Both the position numbers and the translations under genes were made by a program. DNA of 6,858 nucleotides, from assembly GCA_015489255.1 (NCBI GenBank), contig WGAD01000066.1, positions 1 to 6,858 on the forward strand. The letters run 5' to 3'. Shown piece after piece: positions 1 through 6,858 of this stretch. A model generated the notes under the pieces. The model was not told the origin of the DNA and searched no databases. It saw nothing but the letters and a program-made list of their open reading frames with translations. Each line of letters starts with the position of its first letter. Position 1 is the first letter of the stretch. The DNA is from Anaerolineales bacterium (GTDB lineage Bacteria; Chloroflexota; Anaerolineae; Anaerolineales; Villigracilaceae).

Positions 1-1037
1 CGCGCAAACTTGGCCGTCCCTGTCGGGCGGCCTTCTATGCCGATGACCCTGCCTTTCGGGAACACGCCCTGCCCCTGTCTACTTCCTACGCCCTGGCCGG
101 AGAATATTACCTGGCTGACCTGTGGTATTACCCCAACGGCCCGGACCCGGACGTTGCCCCCCTGCCGATTGATTTACAAGCCCGGGAGATCGGCTACTAC
201 CACGTCCCCACCTATATGGCCGATCAGAGCGGCGACCTGGTTTTCCAGGTGCCCTTGCGGGCTTTGCTGGCCATCGATTCCTGGGTGCATATTTTTATCG
301 CCGACATCGTTTTTGGCCTTTTTTCTCGCGGGGCGCGCTTTGAAAAACGCCTGAGTGAAGACCTGGGTTTCAAGCTGGGCATTTTGGCACGCTCGCTTTA
401 CGAAGGACGGCAAGTGCTGGAAAATTCCCGCCTGGTGAAAATCGGCAAAAACTGCGTCATCGACCCCAGCGCAGTCATTCATGGCCCCACCACCATCGGC
501 GATAACGTCACCATCAACGCCGGCGCCGTGATTGAAAACTGCATCATCGGCAACAACGTCAACATTTCGCAAGATGTACAACTGATGCTTTCTGTGGTTG
601 GCGATGGCACATTTTTACCCTTCCGGGCGGCGCTCTTCATGACCACCATCATGGACAACAGCATGGTGGCGCAGAACACCTGCCTGCAAATGTGCGTCGT
701 CGGGCGCAACACGTTCATCGGCGCTGGATCCACCTTTACCGATTATAATTTGATCCCCGCCCCTATCCGCGCGTTGGATGGCAAAGACAGCCTGCAACCC
801 TCCAACCGTCCGGTGATGGGCGGCTGCGTGGGGCACAATTGCCGCATCGGCTCTGGCATGATTGTCTACCCGGCCCGCACCATCGAGTCCGATGTCGTGC
901 TGGCGGCCTCGCCCGAGCGGCGGGTCATCGCCCGCAACGTCACCTACGAAGACAGCGACCACCACCATCTGAAGATGGGACATTTACACCGGCGGCTATA
1001 TCCAAGACGCGGAGAAGCCGACCTGGAATCCTGGTAA
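1..1037 (+). CDS. Left-handed beta-helix (hexapeptide-repeat) protein, 5' partial
   Basis: The reading frame is open from base 3 and stops with TAA at 1035-1037, giving 344 visible residues; the start lies upstream of the window. The first 140 or so visible residues are not repetitive and I do not recognise them (they include YYLADLWYYP and a hydrophobic stretch around SWVHIFIADIVFGLF). From about base 426 the protein shows imperfect hexapeptide repeats of the [LIV]-G-x-x type (KIGKNCVIDPSAVI, TIGDNVTINAGAVI, IIGNNVNI, VVGRNTFIGAGSTF). After an insertion, more coils follow at about bases 820-940 (GGCVGHNCRIGSGMIVYPA). Such beta-helices occur in acyltransferases and in the C-terminal parts of sugar nucleotidyltransferases, usually as trimers. 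Six cysteines fall in or beside the repeats and the C-terminus is histidine-rich. The next gene begins 5 bases later, which suggests translational coupling and a related role. The fold is well supported; substrate and reaction cannot be told from what is visible, and a structural, non-catalytic role is possible. Confidence 0.8.
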   Translation, partial: RKLGRPCRAAFYADDPAFREHALPLSTSYALAGEYYLADLWYYPNGPDPDVAPLPIDLQAREIGYYHVPTYMADQSGDLVFQVPLRALLAIDSWVHIFIADIVFGLFSRGARFEKRLSEDLGFKLGILARSLYEGRQVLENSRLVKIGKNCVIDPSAVIHGPTTIGDNVTINAGAVIENCIIGNNVNISQDVQLMLSVVGDGTFLPFRAALFMTTIMDNSMVAQNTCLQMCVVGRNTFIGAGSTFTDYNLIPAPIRALDGKDSLQPSNRPVMGGCVGHNCRIGSGMIVYPARTIESDVVLAASPERRVIARNVTYEDSDHHHLKMGHLHRRLYPRRGEADLESW

Positions 1038-1042
1038 ACGGA
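1038..1042 (+). promoter_or_regulatory. Five-base junction, weak ribosome binding site, likely translational coupling
   Basis: Only ACGGA separates the stop of the beta-helix gene from the ATG of the reductase gene. There is no strong Shine-Dalgarno sequence at normal spacing; a GGAG at about 1011-1014 is too distant. Translation of the reductase probably depends on ribosomes finishing the upstream gene. This is inferred from spacing only. Confidence 0.4.
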
Positions 1043-2134
1043 ATGAACACCTTCGCCTTCATCATCCATCCGATTGACCCCAAAAAAGATGTCAGCCGCA
1101 AGTTCCCCCTGCTGGGGCGCATACTCAGCGAACGCCAGATCGATTTCTTCTCCACCTTTTTCCCGCCGGTGTACATTTCAGAAATCACCGGCATTCGATC
1201 CGCAGCCACCGGCGAAGAGATCAAAGGCTGGTTCATCGCTTGTCCATACACGCCACGGCGTATGTTGGAGTTGCCAGAACGCCAAGTTTATCGTAAGATA
1301 ATTCAGACCGGACGCATGGCCGAACGGTTGGGCGCCGACATCCTGGGGTTGGGCGCCTTTACCTCGGTGGTTGGCGACGCTGGACTGACCATTGCCCGGG
1401 CGCTGGACATACCGGTGACGACGGGCGATTCATACACCGTGGCGATCGCCGTGCAGTCGGTAAAGCGTGCGGCGGAATGGATGGACATTCGCCTGCCAGA
1501 GGCAACCGCAGCCGTCGTCGGCGCAACCGGCGCCATCGGTCAGGTATGTGCGGAGCTGTTGGCGGATGACGTGCAGCGGCTCTTCCTGATCGGGCGCAAT
1601 GCCCAGCGCCTGGAAGCCGTGCGCCAACGCCTCGCGCCGCAGGCGCGCGCCCGCCTGGAAACGTCCACCCGCATGGACGTGCTGCGGCAGGCCGATCTGA
1701 TCCTGACCGTCACCAGCGCGGTGCACGATGTGATCCAGCCGGAGCACCTCAAACCGGGATCGGTCGTCTGCGACGTGGCGCGCCCCAGAGATGTTTCTGC
1801 AATGGTGGCCGCAGCCCGAGATGATATATTAGTCATTGACGGCGGTATGGTGGACGTGCCCGGGCCGGTTGATTTTCATTTCGACTTTGGCTTTCCGCCT
1901 GGCAAGGCCTACGCCTGCATGGCCGAGACCATGATCCTGGCACTGGAAGGCCGCCTGGAAGATTACACGGTTGGCAAGCGGGCCATCACCCGGCAACGGG
2001 TGGAGGAGATCGCTGCCCTGGCCGAAAAACACGGCTTTCGCTTGAGCGGTTTTCGCTCTTTCGAACAGGCTGTGACGCAAGAAAAAATCGATCGGGTGCG
2101 CCAGCAGGCACGTGCCGCCCGCTGGCGCGCTTAA
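1043..2134 (+). CDS. Long-chain acyl-ACP reductase (AAR)-like Rossmann oxidoreductase
   Basis: This 363-residue protein resembles cyanobacterial acyl-[acyl-carrier-protein] reductase, which reduces fatty acyl-ACP to fatty aldehyde with NADPH through a cysteine thioester. The resemblance, judged from memory of the Synechococcus elongatus enzyme (about 340 residues), runs end to end: an N-terminal FAFIIHPIDPKKDVSRKF block, LGLGAFTSV, TTGDSYTVAIA, the nucleotide-binding loop VVGATGAIG (GATGAIG at residues 160-166), an Arg-Asn pair at 185-186 after the second strand that suits NADPH, and KAYACMAETMILALEG. In that last block Cys292 aligns with the family's catalytic Cys294. The C-terminal GKRAITRQRVEEI and KHGFRLSGF blocks also match. 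A generic domain search could label it shikimate/quinate dehydrogenase because of the Rossmann fold, but the end-to-end pattern is AAR. The ATG at 1043 is chosen because the family's conserved N-terminus begins there; the open frame extends upstream to 839 but that part is only an overlap with the previous gene. No aldehyde deformylating oxygenase is visible, so the fate of an aldehyde product is unknown. Confidence 0.75.
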   Translation: MNTFAFIIHPIDPKKDVSRKFPLLGRILSERQIDFFSTFFPPVYISEITGIRSAATGEEIKGWFIACPYTPRRMLELPERQVYRKIIQTGRMAERLGADILGLGAFTSVVGDAGLTIARALDIPVTTGDSYTVAIAVQSVKRAAEWMDIRLPEATAAVVGATGAIGQVCAELLADDVQRLFLIGRNAQRLEAVRQRLAPQARARLETSTRMDVLRQADLILTVTSAVHDVIQPEHLKPGSVVCDVARPRDVSAMVAAARDDILVIDGGMVDVPGPVDFHFDFGFPPGKAYACMAETMILALEGRLEDYTVGKRAITRQRVEEIAALAEKHGFRLSGFRSFEQAVTQEKIDRVRQQARAARWRA

Positions 2135-2144
2135 ACTGTTTTTC

Positions 2145-2150
2145 GGGAGG
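2145..2150 (+). promoter_or_regulatory. Strong ribosome binding site for the response regulator
   Basis: GGGAGG lies 7 bases before the ATG at 2158, close to ideal Shine-Dalgarno sequence and spacing. It fixes the start of the response regulator gene and shows that this gene can be translated independently of the reductase gene, which ends at 2134. Confidence 0.8.
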
Positions 2151-2157
2151 CTCACTC

Positions 2158-3063
2158 ATGGGAAAAGCCCGCCTTTTGGTCGTCGAAGACGATGCTGATA
2201 TCGCCAACATGTTGAAGATTTACTTCTCCGGGCTGGACTACGATGTGGACATTGCACCACGTGGCTCCGCGGCATTGGAGAAGACGCGCCAGGTGCTCCC
2301 GCACTTGATCATCCTTGACATCATGTTGCCGGATATCGATGGCTATGAAGTGTGCCGCATTTTGCGCACCAACACCCGCACAAGCCATATCCCTGTCATT
2401 TTCCTGACGCAGAAAGATGAGCGCAGCGACAAATTGCAGGGGTTGGAACTGGGCGCAGACGACTACATCACCAAGCCGTTTGACATTGAAGAGCTGAAAC
2501 TGCGCGTTCAGGGCGCCATTCGGCGCGCAGAACGCGAAAGCCTGACGGACCCGCGCTCCGGCTTGCCGGCTGGACGCTTGATCGAAGACCAGCTGCGGCG
2601 TATCATTCGTGAGCGCGGCTGGGCATTGATGGACATTCGCATCAATCACTTCGACGCTTTCAGCGACGTATACGGGTTTGTGGCCGCCGACGATGTGCTG
2701 CGCTTTACGGGGATGTTGATCGGCGAGGTGTTGGACGAATTGGGCACCGAGCGCGATTTTGTCGGCCACGCCGGCGGCGATAATTTCATCATCATCACCA
2801 CGGAAGAAGCCGCCCCGGCCATTTACAAACGCCTGAAAGAACGTTTTGCCGAGGAGGTTAAATCGCACTACAACTTTATCGACCGGGAACAGGGCTACAT
2901 CCTGGCGCCCAACGGGGAAGGCGAAACCGAACGACACCCTTTGATGACCCTGTCCATTGGCACTGTGATGCCCTCGCGCTATGAATTCGCAGACATTCGC
3001 GAGATCACCGAGTTGGCCGCCGAAGCCCGCCGCAAAGATGCCGCGGCCAGCGCCACCGCTTAA
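2158..3063 (+). CDS. Response regulator: receiver domain plus degenerate GGDEF domain
   Basis: This 301-residue cytoplasmic protein starts with an intact receiver domain (residues about 4-122): acidic pair Asp11-Asp12, phospho-acceptor Asp54 in LILD-type context (IILDIMLPDIDGYEV), Thr84 in VIFLTQK and Lys106 in ITKPF. It should therefore be phosphorylated by a histidine kinase. Residues about 128-295 follow the GGDEF fold: the linker SLTDPRSGLPAGRL matches the usual DPLTGLPNR entry, then HFDAFSDVYG, GHAGGDNF and MTLSIGT. Against PleD, the metal-binding Asp is Arg161, the next Asp is Asn163, the usual Lys is Asp166, the guanine-contacting Asn is Ser169, and the GGDEF motif reads GGDNF (206-210). 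The inhibitory RxxD site reads TERD (197-200), lacking its Arg. Only Asp178 and Asp208 remain. I infer no diguanylate cyclase activity; the domain may mediate protein contacts or bind another ligand. The gene sits 18 bases before a large GAF sensor in the same frame, a likely signalling partner. Confidence 0.92.
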   Translation: MGKARLLVVEDDADIANMLKIYFSGLDYDVDIAPRGSAALEKTRQVLPHLIILDIMLPDIDGYEVCRILRTNTRTSHIPVIFLTQKDERSDKLQGLELGADDYITKPFDIEELKLRVQGAIRRAERESLTDPRSGLPAGRLIEDQLRRIIRERGWALMDIRINHFDAFSDVYGFVAADDVLRFTGMLIGEVLDELGTERDFVGHAGGDNFIIITTEEAAPAIYKRLKERFAEEVKSHYNFIDREQGYILAPNGEGETERHPLMTLSIGTVMPSRYEFADIREITELAAEARRKDAAASATA

Positions 3064-3072
3064 TGGTTTTTT

Positions 3073-3080
3073 GAGAGAGG
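3073..3080 (+). promoter_or_regulatory. Purine-rich ribosome binding site before the GAF sensor gene
   Basis: GAGAGAGG precedes the ATG at 3082. Its terminal GAGG leaves only one base before the start codon, whereas the first GAGA leaves five, so the anti-Shine-Dalgarno pairing probably uses the 5' half. The TAA of the response regulator at 3061-3063 is in the same frame, so no start further upstream is possible, and the protein from 3082 begins directly with a membrane helix, which supports this start. Confidence 0.6.
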
Positions 3081-3081
3081 C

Positions 3082-6000
3082 ATGTTTAACCCTTCCTGGT
3101 TCGCAACCGGCCTGATCTTCCTGACGTTGGGGGTGCTGGCACTTGTGCTGTTCTTCGTTGGCGTCAAAATTTGGCGACGGTTGAACTCCGGTTATATGGC
3201 TGTGTTGAGACAGTACGAATTGAAAGCTGAAGAAGCCAATTACCCGGACGCGGTCATCGTCATCCGTCGCGGCGGCAGCATTGCCAGCATCAACAACCAG
3301 GCCAGGCAGTGGTTCGGCCTGGACGAATACGAATCCATCACGCTCGAGCGGATCGCCCGTCAAATCCGCCCCAGCGAACGCTTCCTTTCCATCTGCGTGC
3401 GGCAAGACAAAGCCCGCCTGGCTGTGGCCGGTCGTATGGCTGATGCCGTCTCTTACCGCATGTTGAATGGCGATATGATGGTCGTCTTGCGGCCGGCAGC
3501 GGTGGACGAGCAACGCGGCGGCGAAATTTCTGAAGACGTGTTGGAAGCCATCTCTGTCTTTGGGCAAGAGATTGTGGCGGACCGGGAATTTGACGAAACC
3601 CTGCGCAACATTTTTTTCAACCTCTTGCGCCTGGTGCCTTACGACCTGGCTGAAATCAAACTGTTCGAAAACCCGCAGGCCGAGGCTCCGACGATTTACC
3701 GGGTGAGGACCTCCGAGGGGGATGAACGTGAAAAAGTCATTCAGGCCAGGGTGTCGCAATTTGGCTCCTTGTACCGGCAGGTATTGGAGGCCAAAAAGCC
3801 CATTTTGCACCGCGATGTACGTGCCATTGAAGCCGGCCGCAACGCCGGCTCCGTGCGTTCCTATATCGGCTTGCCGCTTTTTTCCAGCGGCAGACTATTT
3901 GGCGCTTTAGAGATTGGCCAGGTAACGCCTTCAGCTTATTCCGATAATGATGTATATATCCTGAACCTGGTGTTGGGCCAAATCGCCACGGCCATTCAGA
4001 ATGCGTTGAGCTACCGGCAGGAGCAGCGGCGCATGGCCGAGATTTCCAGCATCGCCCGCCTGGTGGAATCGGCGGGCGCCATCCAGGAACCGGAAGAAAT
4101 CATTGGCCGCGTTCTGGCCGTGCTGGAAGACTTGTTCCCGCTGGATATGATCGGGATCGTGGTTTACGATGACTTTGAACATACCTTGCGGGCGGTTTCC
4201 CCCTTCCGTGGGTTGTCCGATGATGTCGTCGGCTTGTATCGCACCCATTTATCAGATGATCAATCTGTGCGCTCCCTGCTCGATAGAAGCAGCCCGATTG
4301 TTGCCGAGGATGCGGCCAGCGACTGGACCTGGCAGGTCCTCGGTTTGCAGGGCTTTGCCCAGGCGGCCAGTGTGCGCGAGGCCGTGCTGGCGCCGTTGCG
4401 GGTGGGAGATAATTTCATCGGTTTTTTGCATCTTTCTAACCATACGGACGGACAGGACAGCAAGTTTTCCGATGACGAATTGCGATTGATCCGCATTTTT
4501 GCCGCCCAGGTGGCGGTGGTGCTGAACAATGCCTTCCTGGTGCGGCGAATGCAGCAGCGGGCAGCGCGCGCCGACGTCCTGCGGCGGTTGTCCATGCTCT
4601 CGGCTTCGGCTTTCGACCTGAACGACGTGCTGGTTTACGCCGCGGAAGAAATGGCCCGCTTGCTGGACGCCGATTACGCCGCCTTCTACCTGTTGGACGA
4701 AAGCGAATCGGCCCTGCATTTGCATGAGGCCTCCCTGGTCGGCCTGCAGGCCGACGATCTGGAGGTCGGCTTCCGCCGCCTGTACGTGGATGACCCGGCC
4801 TTTCCGCGCACGGTGACGGGCAGCCGTCGTCCGTTCTTTTCCAACAACCTGGAAGAAAACACGCGCCTTTTATCCATTTACCGCCCCTTTGTGGACGAAC
4901 TGGAAGTGCAATCGGCCATTGTTGTGCCGCTTTATGTGCGTGAGAAACGCCTGGGTGAATGGATGATAGGCGCACGGCGTTTGCGGGCCTTTACGGAACA
5001 AGACCTGCACCTCCTGGTGACGGCTGCGGGGCAATTGAGCCTGATCTTGGACGATCTTCGCCAGAAAACCCTTTCGAATGAAGAATTGCAACAGCAGGTG
5101 GATGCCTTTTTGCATCTGGTGCGCACCAGCCGCCTGTTGCATGTTGCCGATACGCCTAATAACATTCTGCACATTTTATATAACGAATTGCAAACCCTGA
5201 TCGGTTCGTCTTGTGGCTATGCCCTGGGGCTTGAAAGAGATGAAAGCGGACGCTTGAGCATTGTGGCCGCGGCGGGAGAAACGCATGGTGTCAGCGTTGC
5301 GCCGGTGGAGCGCATCGTTTACGAACGGCGCGAAACGATCATCATCCCGGATTTCGAGCGTTCGCAATATGCGCCACCGCATGAGAACGTCCGTTCGGCC
5401 ATGTTGACGCCGATCCTGCACGGCGGAGAAGTGATCGGCTTGCTCTACTTGCATTCTGAGCAGGCGAAGACTTTTGGCGAACGGCAGCAATTCCTGGCGG
5501 AAACGTTGGCGCACCACGCGGGCATTGCTTGGGCGAACCTGAAGCGTTACCAACGCGAAGCCCAGGCGCGCCAGGTGTTCGAGAAGCGCACCCGTGCGAT
5601 GGAGGTGGTGGACGAGTTTATCAGCGGGTTGTACGTCGATCGTCCGCTGGAGGAAGCGCTGGAACAGTTCGCCACCCTGGTGCGCCAAGTGACGCCTTTT
5701 ACCCAGGTCTTGTTCAGCGTTTACGACGAGGAACGGGCGGCCCTGCGCCGGGTGGCAGGGGTGGGCCTGCCAGCCAACGTGATGAACGAACTGCGGGCAC
5801 GCGAACAATCCTGGAGCAGCGTACAGCAATTACTGCGCCCCATTTACCAGGCCGGTCGCGGGTATTTCATCCCTTACGATCAGGCGCCAGTTGTCCCGCC
5901 GGATGTGCATATTGTGACCACCGCCAACCTGACCGTTCCGCCAGAAGAAGGCGGCTGGCATCCGCAAGACCTGCTCCTGTTTCCGTTGCTTCAGCCAGAT

Positions 6001-6858
6001 GGCGCGCCGCTGGGGCTGCTCAGCGTAGACGCACCAACGGATGGGATGCGCCCTGATCGAGTGGTGATCGATATCCTCGGCAGCCTGGTCGTTTATGTGG
6101 AGCGCTACATTTTGGCCTATCGCACCATTCAGCGCCTCAAGAGCGAAAGCACACGGCTGGCGGCTGCGGTCAATCGCCTGGAGGTGTTGCGCCGGGCCAG
6201 CGCAGAAAACCTGCCCACGCTCTTGCACAAAGACCTGGAGCAGGCGCTGGCTGTGCAGAAACTGGCACGGCGCAGCGAACGCATTCGTGCCGGTTTGCGC
6301 ATTCTGGAATCCGTCAGTCGTCAGGTGGACGTGGAATCCGCGCTGCGCGTGTTTGCCCAAGGGCTGATGCAGGAATTCAACCTTTCGTATGCGCTTCTGG
6401 CGGAACAAACGGTCGAGGGGCCGCGTCTGGCGTTGGTGCTGGGGTCTCCGCCGGAGAATATCAGCATGGAGGCCTTGTTTGGGCAGCGCAACCCCTTGCG
6501 CGCTGTTTTGCAAAATGGTGAGGCGCTCTTTGCTGCCGACCTGGACGAAGATGCCGATTGGCAAGATGCCTCGATTTTCATTTCGCTGCGTGCCAAATCC
6601 TTTGTTTGTTTGCCGGTGGTTGAAAACCGCCAGGCAACCTGGGCCGTGATGGGAATCGGTTTGCAGCCGTTGCAGGGCTTTACCCAAGATGACGCCCAAG
6701 TCTTCCGTCAGATTGCCCGCCAGGTATCGCTCATTGTGGAAAACCTGCATCTGCTGGTGGAAACGAGCCGCAGCTTGCAAGAAGTTCAACTCTTGCTGGA
6801 TTTCAGCCAGCGCATTGCCGACCTGCAACCGGAAGCCATGGTTCAGGTCTTGCTGAAC
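3082..6858 (+). CDS. Membrane-anchored multi-GAF sensor protein, 3' partial
   Basis: The frame is open for 1259 codons to the last base, so the C-terminus is outside the window. Residues about 7-30 form one hydrophobic helix (ATGLIFLTLGVLALVLFFVG) followed by KIWRR, which predicts an inner-membrane anchor with a cytoplasmic body. A PAS-like domain follows at about 54-137 (DAVIVIRRGGSIASINNQA). Then come GAF-like domains at about 155-310, 330-487, 500-660, 674-825, 835-1012 and 1072-1225, each ending in a long helix. Typical GAF ends include SYIGLPLFSSGRLFGALEIG, AVLAPLRVGDNFIGFLHLS, SAMLTPILHGGEVIGLLYLH and FVCLPVVENRQATWAVMGIG. Helical linkers with coiled-coil character join them, the longest at about 1012-1072. 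A seventh unit seems to begin at about 1237 (LLLDFSQRIADLQ). GAF domains bind small molecules or mediate dimerisation; no bilin-binding signature is evident. The output (histidine kinase, phosphatase or cyclase) cannot be seen. The upstream response regulator is a plausible partner. Confidence 0.9.
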   Translation, partial: MFNPSWFATGLIFLTLGVLALVLFFVGVKIWRRLNSGYMAVLRQYELKAEEANYPDAVIVIRRGGSIASINNQARQWFGLDEYESITLERIARQIRPSERFLSICVRQDKARLAVAGRMADAVSYRMLNGDMMVVLRPAAVDEQRGGEISEDVLEAISVFGQEIVADREFDETLRNIFFNLLRLVPYDLAEIKLFENPQAEAPTIYRVRTSEGDEREKVIQARVSQFGSLYRQVLEAKKPILHRDVRAIEAGRNAGSVRSYIGLPLFSSGRLFGALEIGQVTPSAYSDNDVYILNLVLGQIATAIQNALSYRQEQRRMAEISSIARLVESAGAIQEPEEIIGRVLAVLEDLFPLDMIGIVVYDDFEHTLRAVSPFRGLSDDVVGLYRTHLSDDQSVRSLLDRSSPIVAEDAASDWTWQVLGLQGFAQAASVREAVLAPLRVGDNFIGFLHLSNHTDGQDSKFSDDELRLIRIFAAQVAVVLNNAFLVRRMQQRAARADVLRRLSMLSASAFDLNDVLVYAAEEMARLLDADYAAFYLLDESESALHLHEASLVGLQADDLEVGFRRLYVDDPAFPRTVTGSRRPFFSNNLEENTRLLSIYRPFVDELEVQSAIVVPLYVREKRLGEWMIGARRLRAFTEQDLHLLVTAAGQLSLILDDLRQKTLSNEELQQQVDAFLHLVRTSRLLHVADTPNNILHILYNELQTLIGSSCGYALGLERDESGRLSIVAAAGETHGVSVAPVERIVYERRETIIIPDFERSQYAPPHENVRSAMLTPILHGGEVIGLLYLHSEQAKTFGERQQFLAETLAHHAGIAWANLKRYQREAQARQVFEKRTRAMEVVDEFISGLYVDRPLEEALEQFATLVRQVTPFTQVLFSVYDEERAALRRVAGVGLPANVMNELRAREQSWSSVQQLLRPIYQAGRGYFIPYDQAPVVPPDVHIVTTANLTVPPEEGGWHPQDLLLFPLLQPDGAPLGLLSVDAPTDGMRPDRVVIDILGSLVVYVERYILAYRTIQRLKSESTRLAAAVNRLEVLRRASAENLPTLLHKDLEQALAVQKLARRSERIRAGLRILESVSRQVDVESALRVFAQGLMQEFNLSYALLAEQTVEGPRLALVLGSPPENISMEALFGQRNPLRAVLQNGEALFAADLDEDADWQDASIFISLRAKSFVCLPVVENRQATWAVMGIGLQPLQGFTQDDAQVFRQIARQVSLIVENLHLLVETSRSLQEVQLLLDFSQRIADLQPEAMVQVLLN

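Noticed and set aside
10..354. 114-codon + strand frame at the left edge
   Set aside because: It is rich in Pro, Cys and Trp and out of frame with the continuous beta-helix frame that covers the same bases.
839..1042. Upstream extension of the reductase open frame to an ATG at 839
   Set aside because: The extra 68 residues overlap the beta-helix gene, are Arg/Pro/His-rich, and precede the point where the family's conserved N-terminus starts (ATG 1043).
2107..2116. 10-base perfect palindrome GGCACGTGCC
   Set aside because: It lies inside the 3' end of the reductase coding sequence and has no U-run after it, so it is neither a convincing terminator nor an operator; one such palindrome is expected by chance in GC-rich DNA.
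2152..3810. 552-codon open frame on the minus strand
   Set aside because: It lies wholly opposite the well-supported response regulator and the start of the GAF sensor, spans both genes and their junction, and its translation shows no recognisable domain. It is a by-product of biased codon use on the + strand.
5176..5829. 217-codon open frame on the minus strand
   Set aside because: It is the antisense shadow of GAF units four and five, with no family resemblance.
5529..6056. 175-codon + strand frame inside the sensor gene
   Set aside because: It is out of frame with the sensor and its translation is low-complexity and rich in Arg, Gly and Ala, as expected of a shifted reading.
5830..6828. 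332-codon open frame on the minus strand
   Set aside because: It is opposite the GAF sensor frame, and its Gln/His-rich translation has no domain I recognise. The + strand frame is continuous and carries GAF motifs throughout.
3082..6858. Phytochrome-type photoreceptor
   Set aside because: The GAF units suggest it, but I see no bilin-binding Cys-His or DIP-type motif and no PHY domain.

Overview
The window is a moderately GC-rich, densely packed bacterial segment. All recognisable genes lie on the + strand with gaps of 5 to 23 bases, and no stretch longer than 23 bases lacks a gene. The style of the proteins (a large GAF-repeat sensor, a response regulator with a decayed GGDEF domain, and an acyl-ACP-reductase-like enzyme outside an obvious cyanobacterial setting) would fit a filamentous Chloroflexota bacterium such as an Anaerolineae member. 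This is an impression from protein style only; there is no rRNA or other marker gene to place the organism.

Layout. Bases 1-1037 hold the 3' part of a gene for a left-handed beta-helix (hexapeptide-repeat) protein whose start lies outside the window. Five bases later, 1043-2134 encodes a 363-residue protein that I recognise as a relative of the cyanobacterial long-chain acyl-ACP reductase (AAR). It has a GATGAIG nucleotide-binding loop and a cysteine at residue 292, where the family has its catalytic cysteine. Bases 2158-3063 encode a response regulator: an intact receiver domain followed by a GGDEF-like domain that has lost most residues needed for diguanylate cyclase activity. Bases 3082-6858 encode at least 1259 residues of a membrane-anchored sensor with one transmembrane helix, a PAS-like domain, six GAF-like domains and the start of what looks like a seventh. 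It is still open at the window's end, so its output domain is not visible.

How the genes may work together. The first two genes look like a translationally coupled pair, probably in lipid, envelope or acyl-chain metabolism. The last two look like a signalling pair. The tight spacing would allow all four to share one transcript; I see no terminator or promoter between them. Whether the signalling pair controls the enzyme pair is inference only. The most interesting points are the AAR-like enzyme paired with a hexapeptide-repeat protein, the catalytically dead GGDEF domain, and the very long tandem-GAF array.
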